From positions 1,202,850 to 1,266,849 of the forward strand of contig JAKUHH010000284.1 in assembly GCA_022701365.1 (NCBI GenBank): a stretch of 64,000 nucleotides of DNA, in the 5' to 3' direction. The notes under the pieces were generated by a model. The model saw nothing but the letters and a program-made list of their open reading frames with translations. It was not told the origin of the DNA and ran no database searches. The DNA is from Mycocentrospora acerina (taxonomy: Eukaryota; Ascomycota; Dothideomycetes; Pleosporales). This document shows, in pieces, positions 22,847 through 34,102 of this stretch (the stretch's first letter is position 1; every line of letters starts with the position of its first letter). Made by a program: the position numbers and the translations under genes.

Positions 22847-23743
22847 GTCACTCGGGGTTGGTGTCACTCGTTGGGGTTGTCACCTTTGGGTTTGTCATGT
22901 TTGGGTTTGACGAATACAGATGGGTATCGGTAGTGAACTACTTGATGTATCGAAAGGTGTATTCTCCAGATAGCTGCATGCTTTGGAGAAGCAGACGATA
23001 GTTTGTAGTCACCGACTTGAAAATAGCTTTGCAAGCACTTTTGATAGCCATCTCGTGATGTATGTTGGACAGTTGTATCCTCACTTACTGTCGTGTGGTG
23101 GATGACTGTGTGCTGGACGGCTAAATGTTCTGGGTGACTGCTGGTGCTGGATGGCTGTTTGTGCTGGATGACTGCGTTTACTGGTTGTCTGCGCGTACCG
23201 GCTATAATGTGTTGACTTACTATCATGCAATGAATGATTATGTCTCAGCTGAATGACAGCATATACCGTATCACCGTGTGTGCTGGGTGGCTGGACGACT
23301 GTGTGTTAAATGACTGCTCTGTACTGAACGACTGTTGTGTGCTGAACAACTGAAAAGTGATGGATGACTGTGCGTTAAATGACCGTAATATGCTGAAAAC
23401 GGAAGAGGCTGAAACGGAGTATAATAAACAGAAGAGTACTGAACGGAAATGTGCTGAATGTCTGATATGTTGTCATCAATTCTCGACCTCGTGTCGACCT
23501 CGTGCTTGTGTGTTGACGTGACTAAACTCTGCTGACTACTGTCGATGCGATTGATGATAACCTCATGTCAGATAGGAAACCCTCCACAGTCGATGCCTTA
23601 CAGACATCTCTCATTCTCATTACAGTAAAGGTCGTAAAAAGCAACGCCAAAGAACTGGATATCTACCCGCGCCCAAAAACTCCTTGCTTGCATGAATGTC
23701 AACCCCTGGATCTCTTCCATTACATTCCGAGGTCATCAACAAA
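22847..23743. repeat. degenerate short tandem repeat in an intergenic region
   Basis: From about 23085 to 23465 the plus strand is a run of related units of about 15-22 bp built on GTGCTGAA(C/T)GACTG and TGGATGACTGTG, strongly diverged from one another. The remaining sequence holds no supported gene. It separates B2 from the Bim1-like gene. Confidence 0.55.
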
Positions 23744-24816
23744 CTATAGTCCGGCTGCCATGAACGCTATAAGTAGCAGGGGGGCTACTATCGATGCGTA
23801 TATGTTCATCGGTTGGGTGTGTGGTGCAGGAGAGCTTGTTGTCGAGTACACAAGTTGGAAGTTGATAACCAAGTCGTTTTTACCGTCAGTCGAGTTGAAG
23901 CAGTTTTCTCTTGTGACGAGAGGGACGTTCTCGGGCTCGGCAAAGGTAATATCCGCGCACTGTGGGTTGTTAGAAGATTTCATGGCGGATGTAGGTGGAT
24001 AGATAGAAGATGAAGATGTACGTACGTTGTATAATGCCGCGCCATGCTGCGCCGTCTCCACAATCTGGATCGTCGCATTGTCGCCGACTTTGGGAGTATA
24101 GCCTGCTGGGAGGGGAACCTGTGGTAGACAAAAGGTGCCGTCGTATTGTTGATTTGATGGGCCGGTGATTTGGAATACAGGCAGCATAGAGTGCGAAAAG
24201 TTGAGCGGCTCGTTGCCATAGCCCATGTTAAAGTAAAAGAACGCGTTCGCGTGGCCGGGGAACCATCCTGGTTGGATGCTGACGGCACCGCCCTTTAGAG
24301 GCCAGTTGGTACGGTTGCGCGAGGTAGGCATACCGCCGCCTGGGGGGGGGGGGGGGGNNNNNNNNNNNNNNNNNNNNNNNNNNNNNNNNNNNNNNNNNNN
24401 NNNNNNNNNNNNNNNNNNNNNNNNNNNNNNNNNNNNNNNNNNNNNNNNNNNNNNNNNNNNNNNNNNNNNNNNNNNNNNNNNNNNNNNNNNNNNNNNNNNN
24501 NNNNNNNNNNNNNNNNGGGGGGGGGGGGGGGGGGTTAGTTATTTTTATTTGCGTGGATACTGACGAACGGAACATTCGGCATGACAAGTAACTACATACA
24601 TGGATACATCCACTGCATTCCATACGGAAATCCAGTGGTCCCATTTTCATACGTGATACCCAACGACCCAGGAATAATGCTCGGATCCGTAGACGACGCT
24701 GTTCCATTCGTGATGATGTTGTTACCTCGCCAGCCGGGGTAGACGATGACGGTGTGGGCTGCGGCGAGGGCGGACCAGCAGGCGAGTATCGCGAGGAGCT
24801 GCGAGATTTGAAACAT
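23744..24816 (-). CDS. secreted Bim1/X325-type copper protein, GPI-anchored; assembly gap in intron 1
   Basis: This LPMO-like family binds copper through the N-terminal His of the mature protein. In fungi its members are cell-surface copper-acquisition or wall proteins, not polysaccharide oxidases. Exons 24600-24816, 24027/24026-24339 and 23744-23959 join to 248 aa. The signal peptide MFQISQLLAILACWSALAAA is followed at once by His (HTVIVYPGWRGNN), as the copper site needs. Further family blocks are FPYGMQWMYPC/GGMPTSRNR, GGAVSIQPGWFPGHANAFFY, GTFCLPQVPLP, CADITFAEP and NCFNSTD. The C-terminus is hydrophobic (NIYASIVAPLLLIAFMAAGL), a likely GPI signal. The N gap and its poly-G flanks fall between donor GTATGT at 24599 and acceptor AG at 24340, so no coding sequence is lost: TAT CCA T joins GC GGC GGT in frame. 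Intron 2 is 23960-24025. Confidence 0.82.
24342..24534. other. assembly gap with poly-G flanks
   Basis: Runs of G (24342-24357 and 24517-24534) flank Ns at 24358-24516. The gap is inside intron 1 of the Bim1-like gene. On the coding strand the flanks are poly-C, so they may reflect a real C-rich intronic tract that blocked sequencing. Confidence 0.9.
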
Positions 24817-24831
24817 TATGGCGGCTAACCT

Positions 24832-24892
24832 AAAGTCCAACTCGAAAGTCCAACTCAAAAGTCCAACAAAGTCCAACAAAAGTCCAACTTTT
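24832..24892. repeat. five tandem AAAGTCCAAC units in the 5' leader of the Bim1-like gene
   Basis: The 10-bp core AAAGTCCAAC recurs five times with 10-12 nt spacing, starting 16 nt upstream of the minus-strand start codon at 24816. It lies where the leader or proximal promoter should be, so copy number could influence expression; that is inference. Confidence 0.75.
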
Positions 24893-26720
24893 CAGTCTCG
24901 CCTTAGACAACCGTAAGAGTGCACGTTCTTCGTAGCAGTCGACGCAGACAGATTCGGCGCGGTGGCGGCGGGGAGGGGCAGCACTTAAGCAAAGGTCGCA
25001 CCGCACCTGTGGGAGTCGCACGCATTCCTCGATCAAAAGGGCATCTGCATAATCCAATCCGTCCATTCGGACGCAGGGCAGCAGGTAAACCACAAGCTAG
25101 CATATTGCCTTACCAGGGCCGCCGACCACTCATGCGCGACTTTGCGGGCGGGACGGAAATCCCTAGTGAATCGGCTCAGGTAGCGGCTGTGGAGGCGATG
25201 CTGATGGGGCGCCTGATTTGTCGACGAGATGTGATGGCCATGCATCTGGCCAGGCACTGCCGTAAGCGCCGAGCTCCACCATCGCATGCGGACACGAGAG
25301 AACGTCGAAGCTTCCGTGCTGCTGCCCGGCAGTTTGGGAGCAATGGTGTGAGGCAGATGTGATGAAGACGAGGCGCCGTGATGGGTCTGCACAAAGAGGC
25401 CGGCGCGGTGACTGTGGCGTGTGATGACGAAAGAGCGTGTCGCACAGCGATGGAGTCAGCACAGACGCTGCATGTCATGCACTGCGCATCAGCAAGGAGA
25501 GGATAGTGAGAGTTTGTTGTCGCGTCGTGTGGAATGTGCTGTGACGATTGCTAATCCACGGAAGTGGAACTACAAGTCTGGGACCGAATGCCTGAGACTG
25601 AATGCCGGGGGTTTAAGCGTCCCACAATCTGGGAGCGTGAGCATGGCGTGTCTTGGAGAGCATGACAGGTTGGTGGATGAAAGGTGAGGAGTGAGGGGTG
25701 AGAAGTGAGATGCTGACAATGCGGTGAGGATGTTCTTGGGCTTATCAACGACACGCGGTGTTCGCAAGCTGATGCCACGCTTGGAGACTGCAGGTGTGTT
25801 GGTATTGGCAGACTAAAGTTAGTCGTGTTTGCTGAATGGTTGCTAGGAGCTATGTGATCGTCATTTTAAGCTAATAGTTGCTTAGAGATGTCAGACTCGA
25901 GGGTTATTGCTGAGGTTTTGCGTCCTAATTGATATACCTCACCTCAGTTCAATGCGGTCACCAGACTCATTTCGCCTGGATGCTGAAGAGGTTATGATTG
26001 TATTAGGTGGTTGGTTGCCGAACTGTTCCACAATGAATGTGAAGCGCTCTTTCCATTTCTAATCAGGTAGTCTTCAATCAATACCTTCATACCACACTCT
26101 ACGATCCTCTCTTCAACCAACGTTTACATACCAAACATCCTCAGATTGCCAACTAGGCTTCTGCTTCACATCAACTCGAATTTCCTCGAAGATATGCAGC
26201 TTGTCTTCGTAAATACCAACTCAACTAATATCTACAGAGATACATGCTCTATCGACTTACAAACAGTAGAACATAACGCGCCGGTAGTTTGTTGATCACC
26301 CTTGACTCACTTTAAAGTGTCTTTCCTATTACATGTTCAACGTGTGGCAACTTCTAGGGGGAAGATACAAGACAATTTGCTGTGTAGTATTGAGCATGTG
26401 TCAAACTCCTATAGCTTCTTTGGTCAAATATATATATCCATGCTCTCTAAAGTTATTTTCTCCTTTACTCTTTTACTGTCGTTAAGCCAGTGTTAGTAAT
26501 AGGCTCAACATGCGTGCGTAGGAGACAGATTTCACGAAATGGTATGACCTTCAACCCCAAGGGGAACACTGCGCGTTAATGTGATAGGCGTACATGATAA
26601 AACATATGAAAAGCCTTTATTCCTGCCAGTAGCAATATCAGAACAAGCTGGGTAGCCAAATATTCGATAAAGTGGTAGAACAACTAGTGTCAGACAGAGT
26701 AACTCTCTATAGTGATAAGA
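24893..26720. other. intergenic, no gene supported; AT-rich right half
   Basis: From 24.9 to 25.7 kb several overlapping frames of 65-150 codons exist on both strands. They share the same GC-rich DNA and none has family motifs or splice sites. From 25.8 to 26.7 kb the sequence is AT-rich with no frame over about 65 codons. Confidence 0.4.
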
Positions 26721-29700
26721 CTAATCATCTTTCTTCAACGCACCCTTATCCAGCAGCAGCGCCACAATCTCTCTCTGACCAAAAATTGAAGCTGCCTGGA
26801 GTGCGTTGCCATGCTCTCCACCTTGCGCGTTGATGTCGGCGCCCTTGTCAAGCAAGAGCATCACAATCTTTTTGTCGCCTCCAATTGAAGCTGCCTGGAG
26901 TGCGTTGCCGTAGTATCCACCCTGCGCGTTAATGTCAGCGCCCCTGTCTAACAGCAGCGTCACGATCCCCTTGTGGCCTCTAGCTGAAGCTGCCTGGAGT
27001 GCATTACTGTAGTATCCACCCCGCGCATTGACGTCGGCGCCCTTGTCCAGCAGCAACGCCACAACCTCCTCGCAGCTTTCAGATGAAGCTGCCTGGAGTG
27101 CGTTGCCGAAGTGCCCACCCGACGCATTAACGTCGGCGCCCCTGTCCAGCAGCAGCGTCACAACCTCCTCGTACGTTTCAGTTGAAGCTGCCTGGAGTGC
27201 ATTGCCGAAGTGCCCATTCTGTCTATTGACATCAGCGCCATTGTCTAGCAGCAGCATCACAACCTCCTTGTAGCCAATAACTGAAGCTGCACAGAGTGCG
27301 TTGCCGTAGTATCCACCCCGCGCGTTGACTTCGGCGCCCTTGTCCAGCAGCAGCGCTACGACCTCCTTAAAGCCTTGAAATGAAGCTACCTGGAGTGCGT
27401 TGCAATATTCCCCACCCCACGCATTGACGTCGGCGCCCTTATCCAGCAGCAACGCTACGACCTCCTTAAAGCCTCCAGCTGAAGCTGCGTAGAGTGCGTT
27501 GCTGAAGTGTCCACCCTGCGCGTTGACATCAGCGCCATTTTCCAGTAGAAGTCTAGTCGCTACATCATTTCCCTTTTCTGCTGCTATTAATAACGGCGTT
27601 TTGTTGTCTCTGTCCTTGCTGTTGACCATGGCAGAACCTGCTATCAATAATGACCTCATTGATGTCTCACATCCGTTCCTGGAAGCCCACCATAATGCAG
27701 TCCTCTCTTTTGAATCCTTCGAATTGATCTCGAAAACTCCTGTATTTATCAAATGCGTAAGAATTTCATCGTGCCCGAGCTCTGCTGCACATAAGAAGAA
27801 TCCCTTTTTTTTCGAGTAAACAAAGTCGCGCCTTGCAACACACTGAGCTAGCTTGCGCTGGGACTTTGGTACGCCCACTGCGTCAAGAGGTCTTGCTGTG
27901 ACTTGGTTTTCTCTAATGGATTTCATACACAACTGAACTGCCTCCTCACTGCCAGTGGCAGCCGCTGCAAAAAGAGGACATCCGTAACGCTCATCCTCCA
28001 CCTGCAAACACAGATTGTCCGATGAAACAATTCCGATCAAATTTGCTGTATTGAGCTCGGCCAGCACATACAGAAGACTAGCACGTTCTGTATGCGTGCG
28101 CACTTCGTGCTTTTCCAAAATATTGTTCAGATTAATCCATTGAGGAAGTGGAAAGCTGTCCAGAAAGCCTGCCTGAGAGATGCCGCTGCCTTCTGCTGTA
28201 TCCGCGTGATACAGCACGTTATGGACAGCATATTCCAAAAAAGGATATATTTGTATTGCTGAATTGCGCATGCCTGCTGCCTGTTTCGAGAAAGCTTTAG
28301 GGCGGTCATTAGGAATCTCCAAGAATGTAGTGATGTCGTCGGTAATATAGTTAAGGCAGCACTGTTTCAGTCGTTCGTGGCTTTGGCCGTAGAAGTTGCT
28401 TGTGAATTCAGACCAGATCTTGCTAAGCCCATTCTCCTTAAGCAAGAAGTCTCTCACCGACTCGTGAATGAATTGGACTTTCTGCTCCTTAGATACTGTA
28501 ATCTCAGTGAGACCCTTAGAGGAGTTTAGTATGAACCGCTTAACTACGTCGCTGGAGACCTCCTCAGGGTACCATTTTGACACTACATCAGGATTGATGC
28601 CTGAATGGATAGCGTAATATAGCTGCTCTGGATTTAATGGCTTCTTTGCGAAGAGCACCCATTGAATGCACAACACTAGCGCATCTTTGTTATCCGAGTC
28701 ACGCGTCAGGATATCGCGGAATAGGTCGTATAAGCTGCTAGGAATCTCTTTCAGTTTGCGTTGGAGTGTATGAACATTGCCGCGGTCTGACTCCCTGTTT
28801 AAGATACCTACGACAAGAACAACCCACATGAAGATCCCTGATGCCTTTTGTTGAAGATCAATTCGGATCTGCTGAGCAATCTTGCTCTTCCCAATTTTTA
28901 GCTCAGCCTCAACATAGTTAGTGATATCCTGGGTGTGACCTTCGTGGCCTTCTAGCACTAACTCTAGCCCTCTTTTAATCGTGATGTGCGGGTAGTGTCT
29001 GCTTGAGAAACAAACTTGGAAGCGAATGCCTTTAGACACAGCTAACTCACTGACACGCTCTAGGAACTCAAACATTTCCCGAACCTCTTCTTCTTCACAT
29101 TCATCTAAGGCGTCGATAAAACATACTGCTGACGATTTTCCAAGTGCTTGTATAGCCTCTTCTAAGAGCGTTTTCAGCAATTCGATATTCCACCGGTAGT
29201 CTGCGGTGAAATTTGATGCCAGAAGACCAAGTGAGTTAAAGACGCTCTGAAGTATTGGCAGACTTTCGAGAAGCTGCAGTAGCAGTGACTGGTACGTTCC
29301 AATCGTGGATTTCTCCATGTTCTCCCCCCGTGCGTTGAAGAAGAAAGAGAGCACGATGCGGTCCTTCATTTTCTTGCGGGCATTGATAAAGGTTGACTTC
29401 ATTAACGTCGACTTTCCTGTACCAGCTTTTCCCTTGATCCAAAGAAAGCCGTGGTGTTCACATAGCTTAGTGGCATCAAGCCAGTCGCGGTACTGTGCAC
29501 TTTTCAGGAGCCATGTGCATGTCTTGGCGTGAGCGTTCTTAATTGTCATCAGACGCGCATCAATCTGTTCAAACCTTAGGGAATCTAGTAGAACCCGCTT
29601 CTGCTCATCATCCAGTGATGTTCTATTTCTTTCGCGGTGGTGCGTGGGAACTGTTCCGAAATTGTTAGGTTACATTAATATTTATGCGAGGTGAACCTAC

Positions 29701-30903
29701 GTACGCGTAACAGTCCGCTGACTATAACAATTAGAGAAGCTTTCCGAGGATACGTTCATATCAGAATATAACTGACTCACTCTAAAACATTGTTTTCTGT
29801 GCCACTGGGGAAGTCAGTTCTTCTGCGCTTGGAAGAAGGATACTCAGGAGACAAAGGCTGCAAGTCCCGTTCTGTCTTGATGTCAGCCTAGGCGTACAAC
29901 CAATTGCAACATCGCCGTTGTACTGACTATTCCCGCTATGCATAGCTTCCTCTGCTCGGCGTGTGCTTATGACATCTGCTGCTGGAATCACCGATAGCAA
30001 CTCCTTTGCGTACGCCGCTGCTGTTCCTGCTGCATATGTCTGCCATCGCTTGTTCTTGTGCGAGTCGGCATAGTCGCAGATACCCCGGATGGCAAGACAC
30101 GGGAAGCTATTCATCAGGCCTGCTGCCTCCATTTCGAAGCAGAGCACGCCGCCGAGCTCTGCGCTGACCCTATCCCTCTCAGCAGCATTCTTGATCACCT
30201 GATTGCCAGACGCGATCGTGCCGTAGTGTACCACCACATCTTCTCCGATTTCACGGTTTGGACGTGTTTGATATCTGTCAACACTACACTGATCGCAAGT
30301 GTGGCCGCGTTCATGGTGGTATGTTGCCTCGAATAGAATATCAGGTCCTGCCTTGCTGCGCTGGAAGCGGGAATTGCGCTCGAGTTTAGACACGTAGTCA
30401 GACATTTTGCTCTCGTCCAGAATCACATTTGCCTGTACAGTGTTCATTGCACTAAGCAGTATCGGTGGTGGTGAGTTCAGCAATCCAGTCCGCTGAAACC
30501 CGCTCGGCGTTGCTTTTCCAAAGTCGTACTGTACCACCCCGCCCAACGTCTGTTGCGGGTGGCTCACCACTACATCTCCAAGTCGAATGTCTGCCTCTGC
30601 GGTTGGAACACCTCCACCAATTCCCACCATAAGCCCGAATCGAATTCCTTTGAATGTTGCCTGCATCTGTGTCGCCACAGTCGCCGCTGGGCTGCTCCCA
30701 ATACGGCCTGCTGGTAAACACACAATCACAACGTTGTGGCCTGCAATCGACCCCATACAGTATATGTTCTCTCTATTATCGCTGGCATCGAGAACGGAAT
30801 CATCGTGTTTTTCGTCGAGCATCGCCTTCGCTGCTGCTAGCTCGGCAGGCAGTGCGCACACCCATCCTACGGTGTAGTCTTCGCGGCGTAACTGGCATGG
30901 CAT
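26721..30903 (-). CDS. NLR-type protein: PNP_UDP - NACHT - ankyrin repeats, with a stop codon beside the intron donor
   Basis: Fungal NLRs of this layout are associated with non-self recognition and regulated cell death. The first exon starts at the ATG at 30903 (MPCQLRREDYTVGWVCALPA). It encodes a purine-nucleoside-phosphorylase-like sensor: GLMVGIGGGVP, DIRLGDVVVS, CFEMEAAGLM, IRGICDYADSHKN. The second exon (26721-29650) opens with the usual linker (LLDSLRFEQIDARLMTIKNA). The NACHT P-loop (IKGKAGTGKSTLM) and Walker B (VCFIDALDECEEEE) follow, then ankyrin repeats. The best donor (GTGAGT, 29775-29780) and the acceptor at 29651, with a CTAAC branch point, are in phase. However, an in-frame TAG (29782-29784) ends the first exon one base before that donor. 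An alternative donor (GTATCC, 29838-29843) is also in phase and removes the stop, giving about 1329 aa. The locus is therefore either intact with the upstream donor, or split. Confidence 0.78.
26735..27535 (-). repeat. eight near-identical 99-bp ankyrin-repeat units
   Basis: The conserved block GAAGCTGCCTGGAGTGC (plus strand) recurs every 99 bp at about 26788, 26886, 26985 and on to 27480. Each unit encodes 33 residues of the form GNALQAAS...EIVxLLLDKGADVNAxGG. The units are far more alike than the three degenerate ankyrin repeats upstream of them. This is the high-internal-conservation pattern known for fungal NLR recognition domains. Confidence 0.88.
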
Positions 30904-31506
30904 GTGGGGCCGTTTCAAGGGGAGAGAGAGGAATTAATGAGTGGCTGTTGGGGATCAACGTGGTAGGAGGTACGCGATGGTAAGGTTCCGACAGTAATCG
31001 CAGTGCTTTAGACCGTTACTGTAACTCAGCCTCAGCCTGATCAATATTCTGGTCTGCGATGCCGCCCATCACCTGCCTTTTGAGGTGCAGCTCCTGCAAG
31101 GCGCAGTTGTAAGCGCCAGCCAGTCAGCCCCCAGAACATCATGCATCCATATCTTGGCGAACATTCGGTTTGCTCTTTTCGAGCAGGCTGAAACTCCATT
31201 CTGACCTTCCATTGTGTAAGCACGTTTCTGTTATATGCTCTCTAGCATCATAAATGCATGCCGTCAATGTTCTGCGCTTCTGTTTGTACCGTTGTGGATT
31301 TCAAGTAATTCCGGACTAAGTATCGTACAGCTCCCGGAGGTTGGACCTCAAATACTGAACATTTGAATCAGTGTCTTCGCGTATAGTTGCTTTCCTACCC
31401 CTGCGATGTCAAATCTAAATTTTGTGTCAGGATTCCGATGAATCGACACCACAGTATCTGTACTTGCATCCAAACGAACTTACTTGCAGCACTAAATCAT
31501 TCGCAG
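30904..31506. other. intergenic, possible unresolved 5' exons of the CorA-like locus
   Basis: It is the promoter side of the NLR gene and upstream of the CorA-like locus. An ATG at 31406 meets a TGA after 11 codons. I could not resolve upstream exons that continue into 31507. Confidence 0.35.
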
Positions 31507-32838
31507 GTTGATAGAAGAAGACATCTTCTCAAAGGAAGAAGGGCCAGCGCCAGAGATAGCGCCAGAGCTGTTGCAGTACTTTCAGATACCTCGGTACCTT
31601 CTCTCAGATGTCTATCGGCGCTCGAACGGATTTTTTGCGTTCAAAGAATCTCTGGACGGAGACGGACGCCTTCAGTCATACCGTGAGCGTTGTCTCCACC
31701 CCGACAATCATGTGTTATTAATCGTCATTTCAGATATGTGGTTTCGGATGCTGGCCAAGACTGTTTCCAGCAATAGCAGCTCGAAATACAGTTGGCATCA
31801 GATGACGTTTTGCATTCGCTGGGAATTTAAAGGTTGGGCCGTTCTCTGCATTAATGTAGACTCCTCATTTCAGAACCTCCTTCAAGAAGCCCTGGATTGT
31901 ATGTGGTCTCAATTGCCACCTTCAGATCCTTTCTCCTTGCTTGTGCCGCTAACTGAAGGAATCACTGCGATATATGAACAGTCAGTGTGGTCTGTCCGAA
32001 ACGTTGTACGAAAAGCAGAAAAGGCAAGTAGGATAGGTTTTTGAAGAGGCACTCCTCAGACTGACGACTCGGTTTCCAGGATCGCTTGCGTGAAGGGCGT
32101 AGCCTCAACGACTTTGTGCTACTCCACGAAGCAGCAAGACACGCCGTTCACTCATTTGAAACTCTCAGTGTGTCAGTGGAGACAATGAGCGCCATCCAAC
32201 GACAGGTTTCTATTTCTTCGAAAAAAATGGCGGCGAGGAGAGCGGAAGTTACTGAAGACTCGGAGCAGATTAGAGGTCACACCGAATCTCAGACTCGTAT
32301 GCTTCAGAACCTGATTTTACGATCTCAGTCCAACAAGGAGCGATTGCAGAATGAGATCGCGCTTTTAAGGAGTATATGCCTTCTTTAGCAGAGTTATTGC
32401 TCACGTGATCCTAGGCCCACAACATAGTCGCTCAGCGGGATAGTCTGGAGATGAAAGATCTGGGAATCGCAGCGAGAGAGGACAATCAGGTGATGAAATA
32501 TCTGGGAAAGGCAGCAAAGGAGGACAGTGAGGTGATGAAAGAACTGGGAAAGGCAGCAAGGGAAGACAGTGAGGCAGTGAAGATAATCGCTGTGGTTACC
32601 ATGGCCTTCTTGCCACCAACATTTCTCTCAGTAAGTCATCCGTAAATAATCCAATATTGGAGCTCATAGAGGGCAGGCGATTTTCAGTATGAGCTTCTTC
32701 AACTATACACCAGGCCAAGGTGATCAGAGTGGTCGGTGGTCGGTTTCTGGGATGTTTTGGATTTACTGGGTGCTTGCAATACCATTGACGTGTTTGACGC
32801 TGGGTGTTTGGTTTTGGCGGCAGAAGAAGAAGGTTTAA
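31507..32838 (+). pseudogene. CorA-like membrane protein, probably broken (missing splice donor, no resolved start)
   Basis: The order of blocks fits the fungal CorA-like Mg2+-transporter superfamily often seen near NLR genes. Segments are 31507-31682, 31734-32023, 32080-about 32359, 32416-32630 and 32677-32838. They encode LIEEDIFSKEEG, FRMLAKTVSSN, MTFCIRWE, ITAIYEQSVWSVRNVVRKAE, a coiled coil, NIVAQRDSLEMK, then four copies of a 14-residue LGKAAREDSEVMKE-type repeat. They end in two membrane helices (AVVTMAFLPPTFLS / AIFSMSFFNYTPG and IYWVLAIPLTCLTLGVWFW). The intron at 32024-32079 uses a GC donor (AAG|GCAAGT). The next junction needs a phase-0 donor after ATCGCGCTT, but the sequence there is TTAAGG instead of GTAAGG. 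Both unspliced and alternatively spliced readings soon hit stops, so the membrane part appears lost. No start codon could be placed. Confidence 0.6.
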
Positions 32839-34102
32839 TCCACCCGTATATGAGGGGTGATATGGAGGATCTGCTGTGAAGCCGATTGTGTTTGTTTTGA
32901 TAGTCCGTCAGTTTCTGTGGGTAGTACAATAAAAAGATGAACAGTGATTGAAGTTGGGGGTCGTGACATGCTAAAGCAGAAATTGAAAGGTATAAAACAG
33001 GTGAGACAGTAGAAATTATTATTTCAGCACTTTATGCAGAATGTGAAGCAGCCTAGAAGTTGATCACGCAAGTTTTTTGGCAAAGATTCAGGGTACTTTG
33101 GCCGAGTCTGAATTGCATGTATTGTCTGTGTGTGCTGCGTAAGAACCGGGAGCCGATTGTGCAAGGTAGTATGGCAGACAGCAATACGTAACCTTCTTCC
33201 CGTTGTGAATTTCCATTGTCGTACACACTGAAGTGGATCCACACAGAGCCTCTGAAAGTACGATAAAGCTGTCTCCGTCGCTGGCATTGTAAGTCCCACA
33301 AACGCGCATCGGCGCAGACACTGAGATGTTCCGTGATCTACATGAGTACTGGAATAATTCGGCCATTCAATTTGACCAGCTAATGAAGATGGTGCGGCCA
33401 TGTCCGTGGCTGGAAAGGCTGAGTATCCATGACACCACCATGTCTCGTAGAAGCATTGGGTGCTCACCAAAGGGAGTCTGTTCGTAAACACCCGAAGATT
33501 GAATAATTTCCTTTGGTTACTTCCATGGAAAGATCGAAAAGGTTCATCCGCAGCTGACTGCTCTTTGCTTGCCAGAAATTTGGTGTGCAAAGTCGTGCAA
33601 AATCATGCAGTAGAGTATCCGTCCATGGAATACTACCCACAGCTGCAGGAGTTGACAATTTCAAAGTGCGTATTGACGTGATGCCGCCGTAGAGGTAATC
33701 AACTCGACGATGTTCTCCCTGCATGGTTGTGTCTGCCTAGAATCACAAAACTAGATCTGGATGTGTTAAGCTGAGACATGGTGGAATTTTTATGGCCGTG
33801 TCATCAGCTCAAGAATAGAAGTGTGCGTGAACTTCCAACAGCTCATAAGGGGGTCAGAATTAAGCTCGTCGCCTGCTCATGTCACCTCGGTTGCTAATCC
33901 TGAGAGCGTCCGCGGTCCACAGGTATCAAGCTGACGTCGGAGTGTGCGTCGTGGAGAGAGATTTACACGGAATGAGTTCCATCTCCAGGTCGTCTTGCGG
34001 GAATTAACTGCGGGCGACTTTCCTTTCCAATGGTGAATAGTCGTAGCGGCTGTTCTAGATAGTAGAAAGCAACATCTTCAGCGAAAGATTCAAAAAATCC
34101 CC
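32839..34102. other. intergenic with possible gene relics
   Basis: A minus-strand frame of 92 codons (33088-33366) has eight cysteines. Plus-strand fragments near 33400-33770 (LSIHDTT, YPQLQELTISKC, ITKLDLDVLS) resemble leucine-rich repeat pieces but are broken by stops. Neither is supported as a working gene. Confidence 0.35.

Noticed and set aside
24893..25800. Several 65-150 codon frames on both strands
   Set aside because: Mutually overlapping frames in GC-rich DNA without motifs; typical chance openings.
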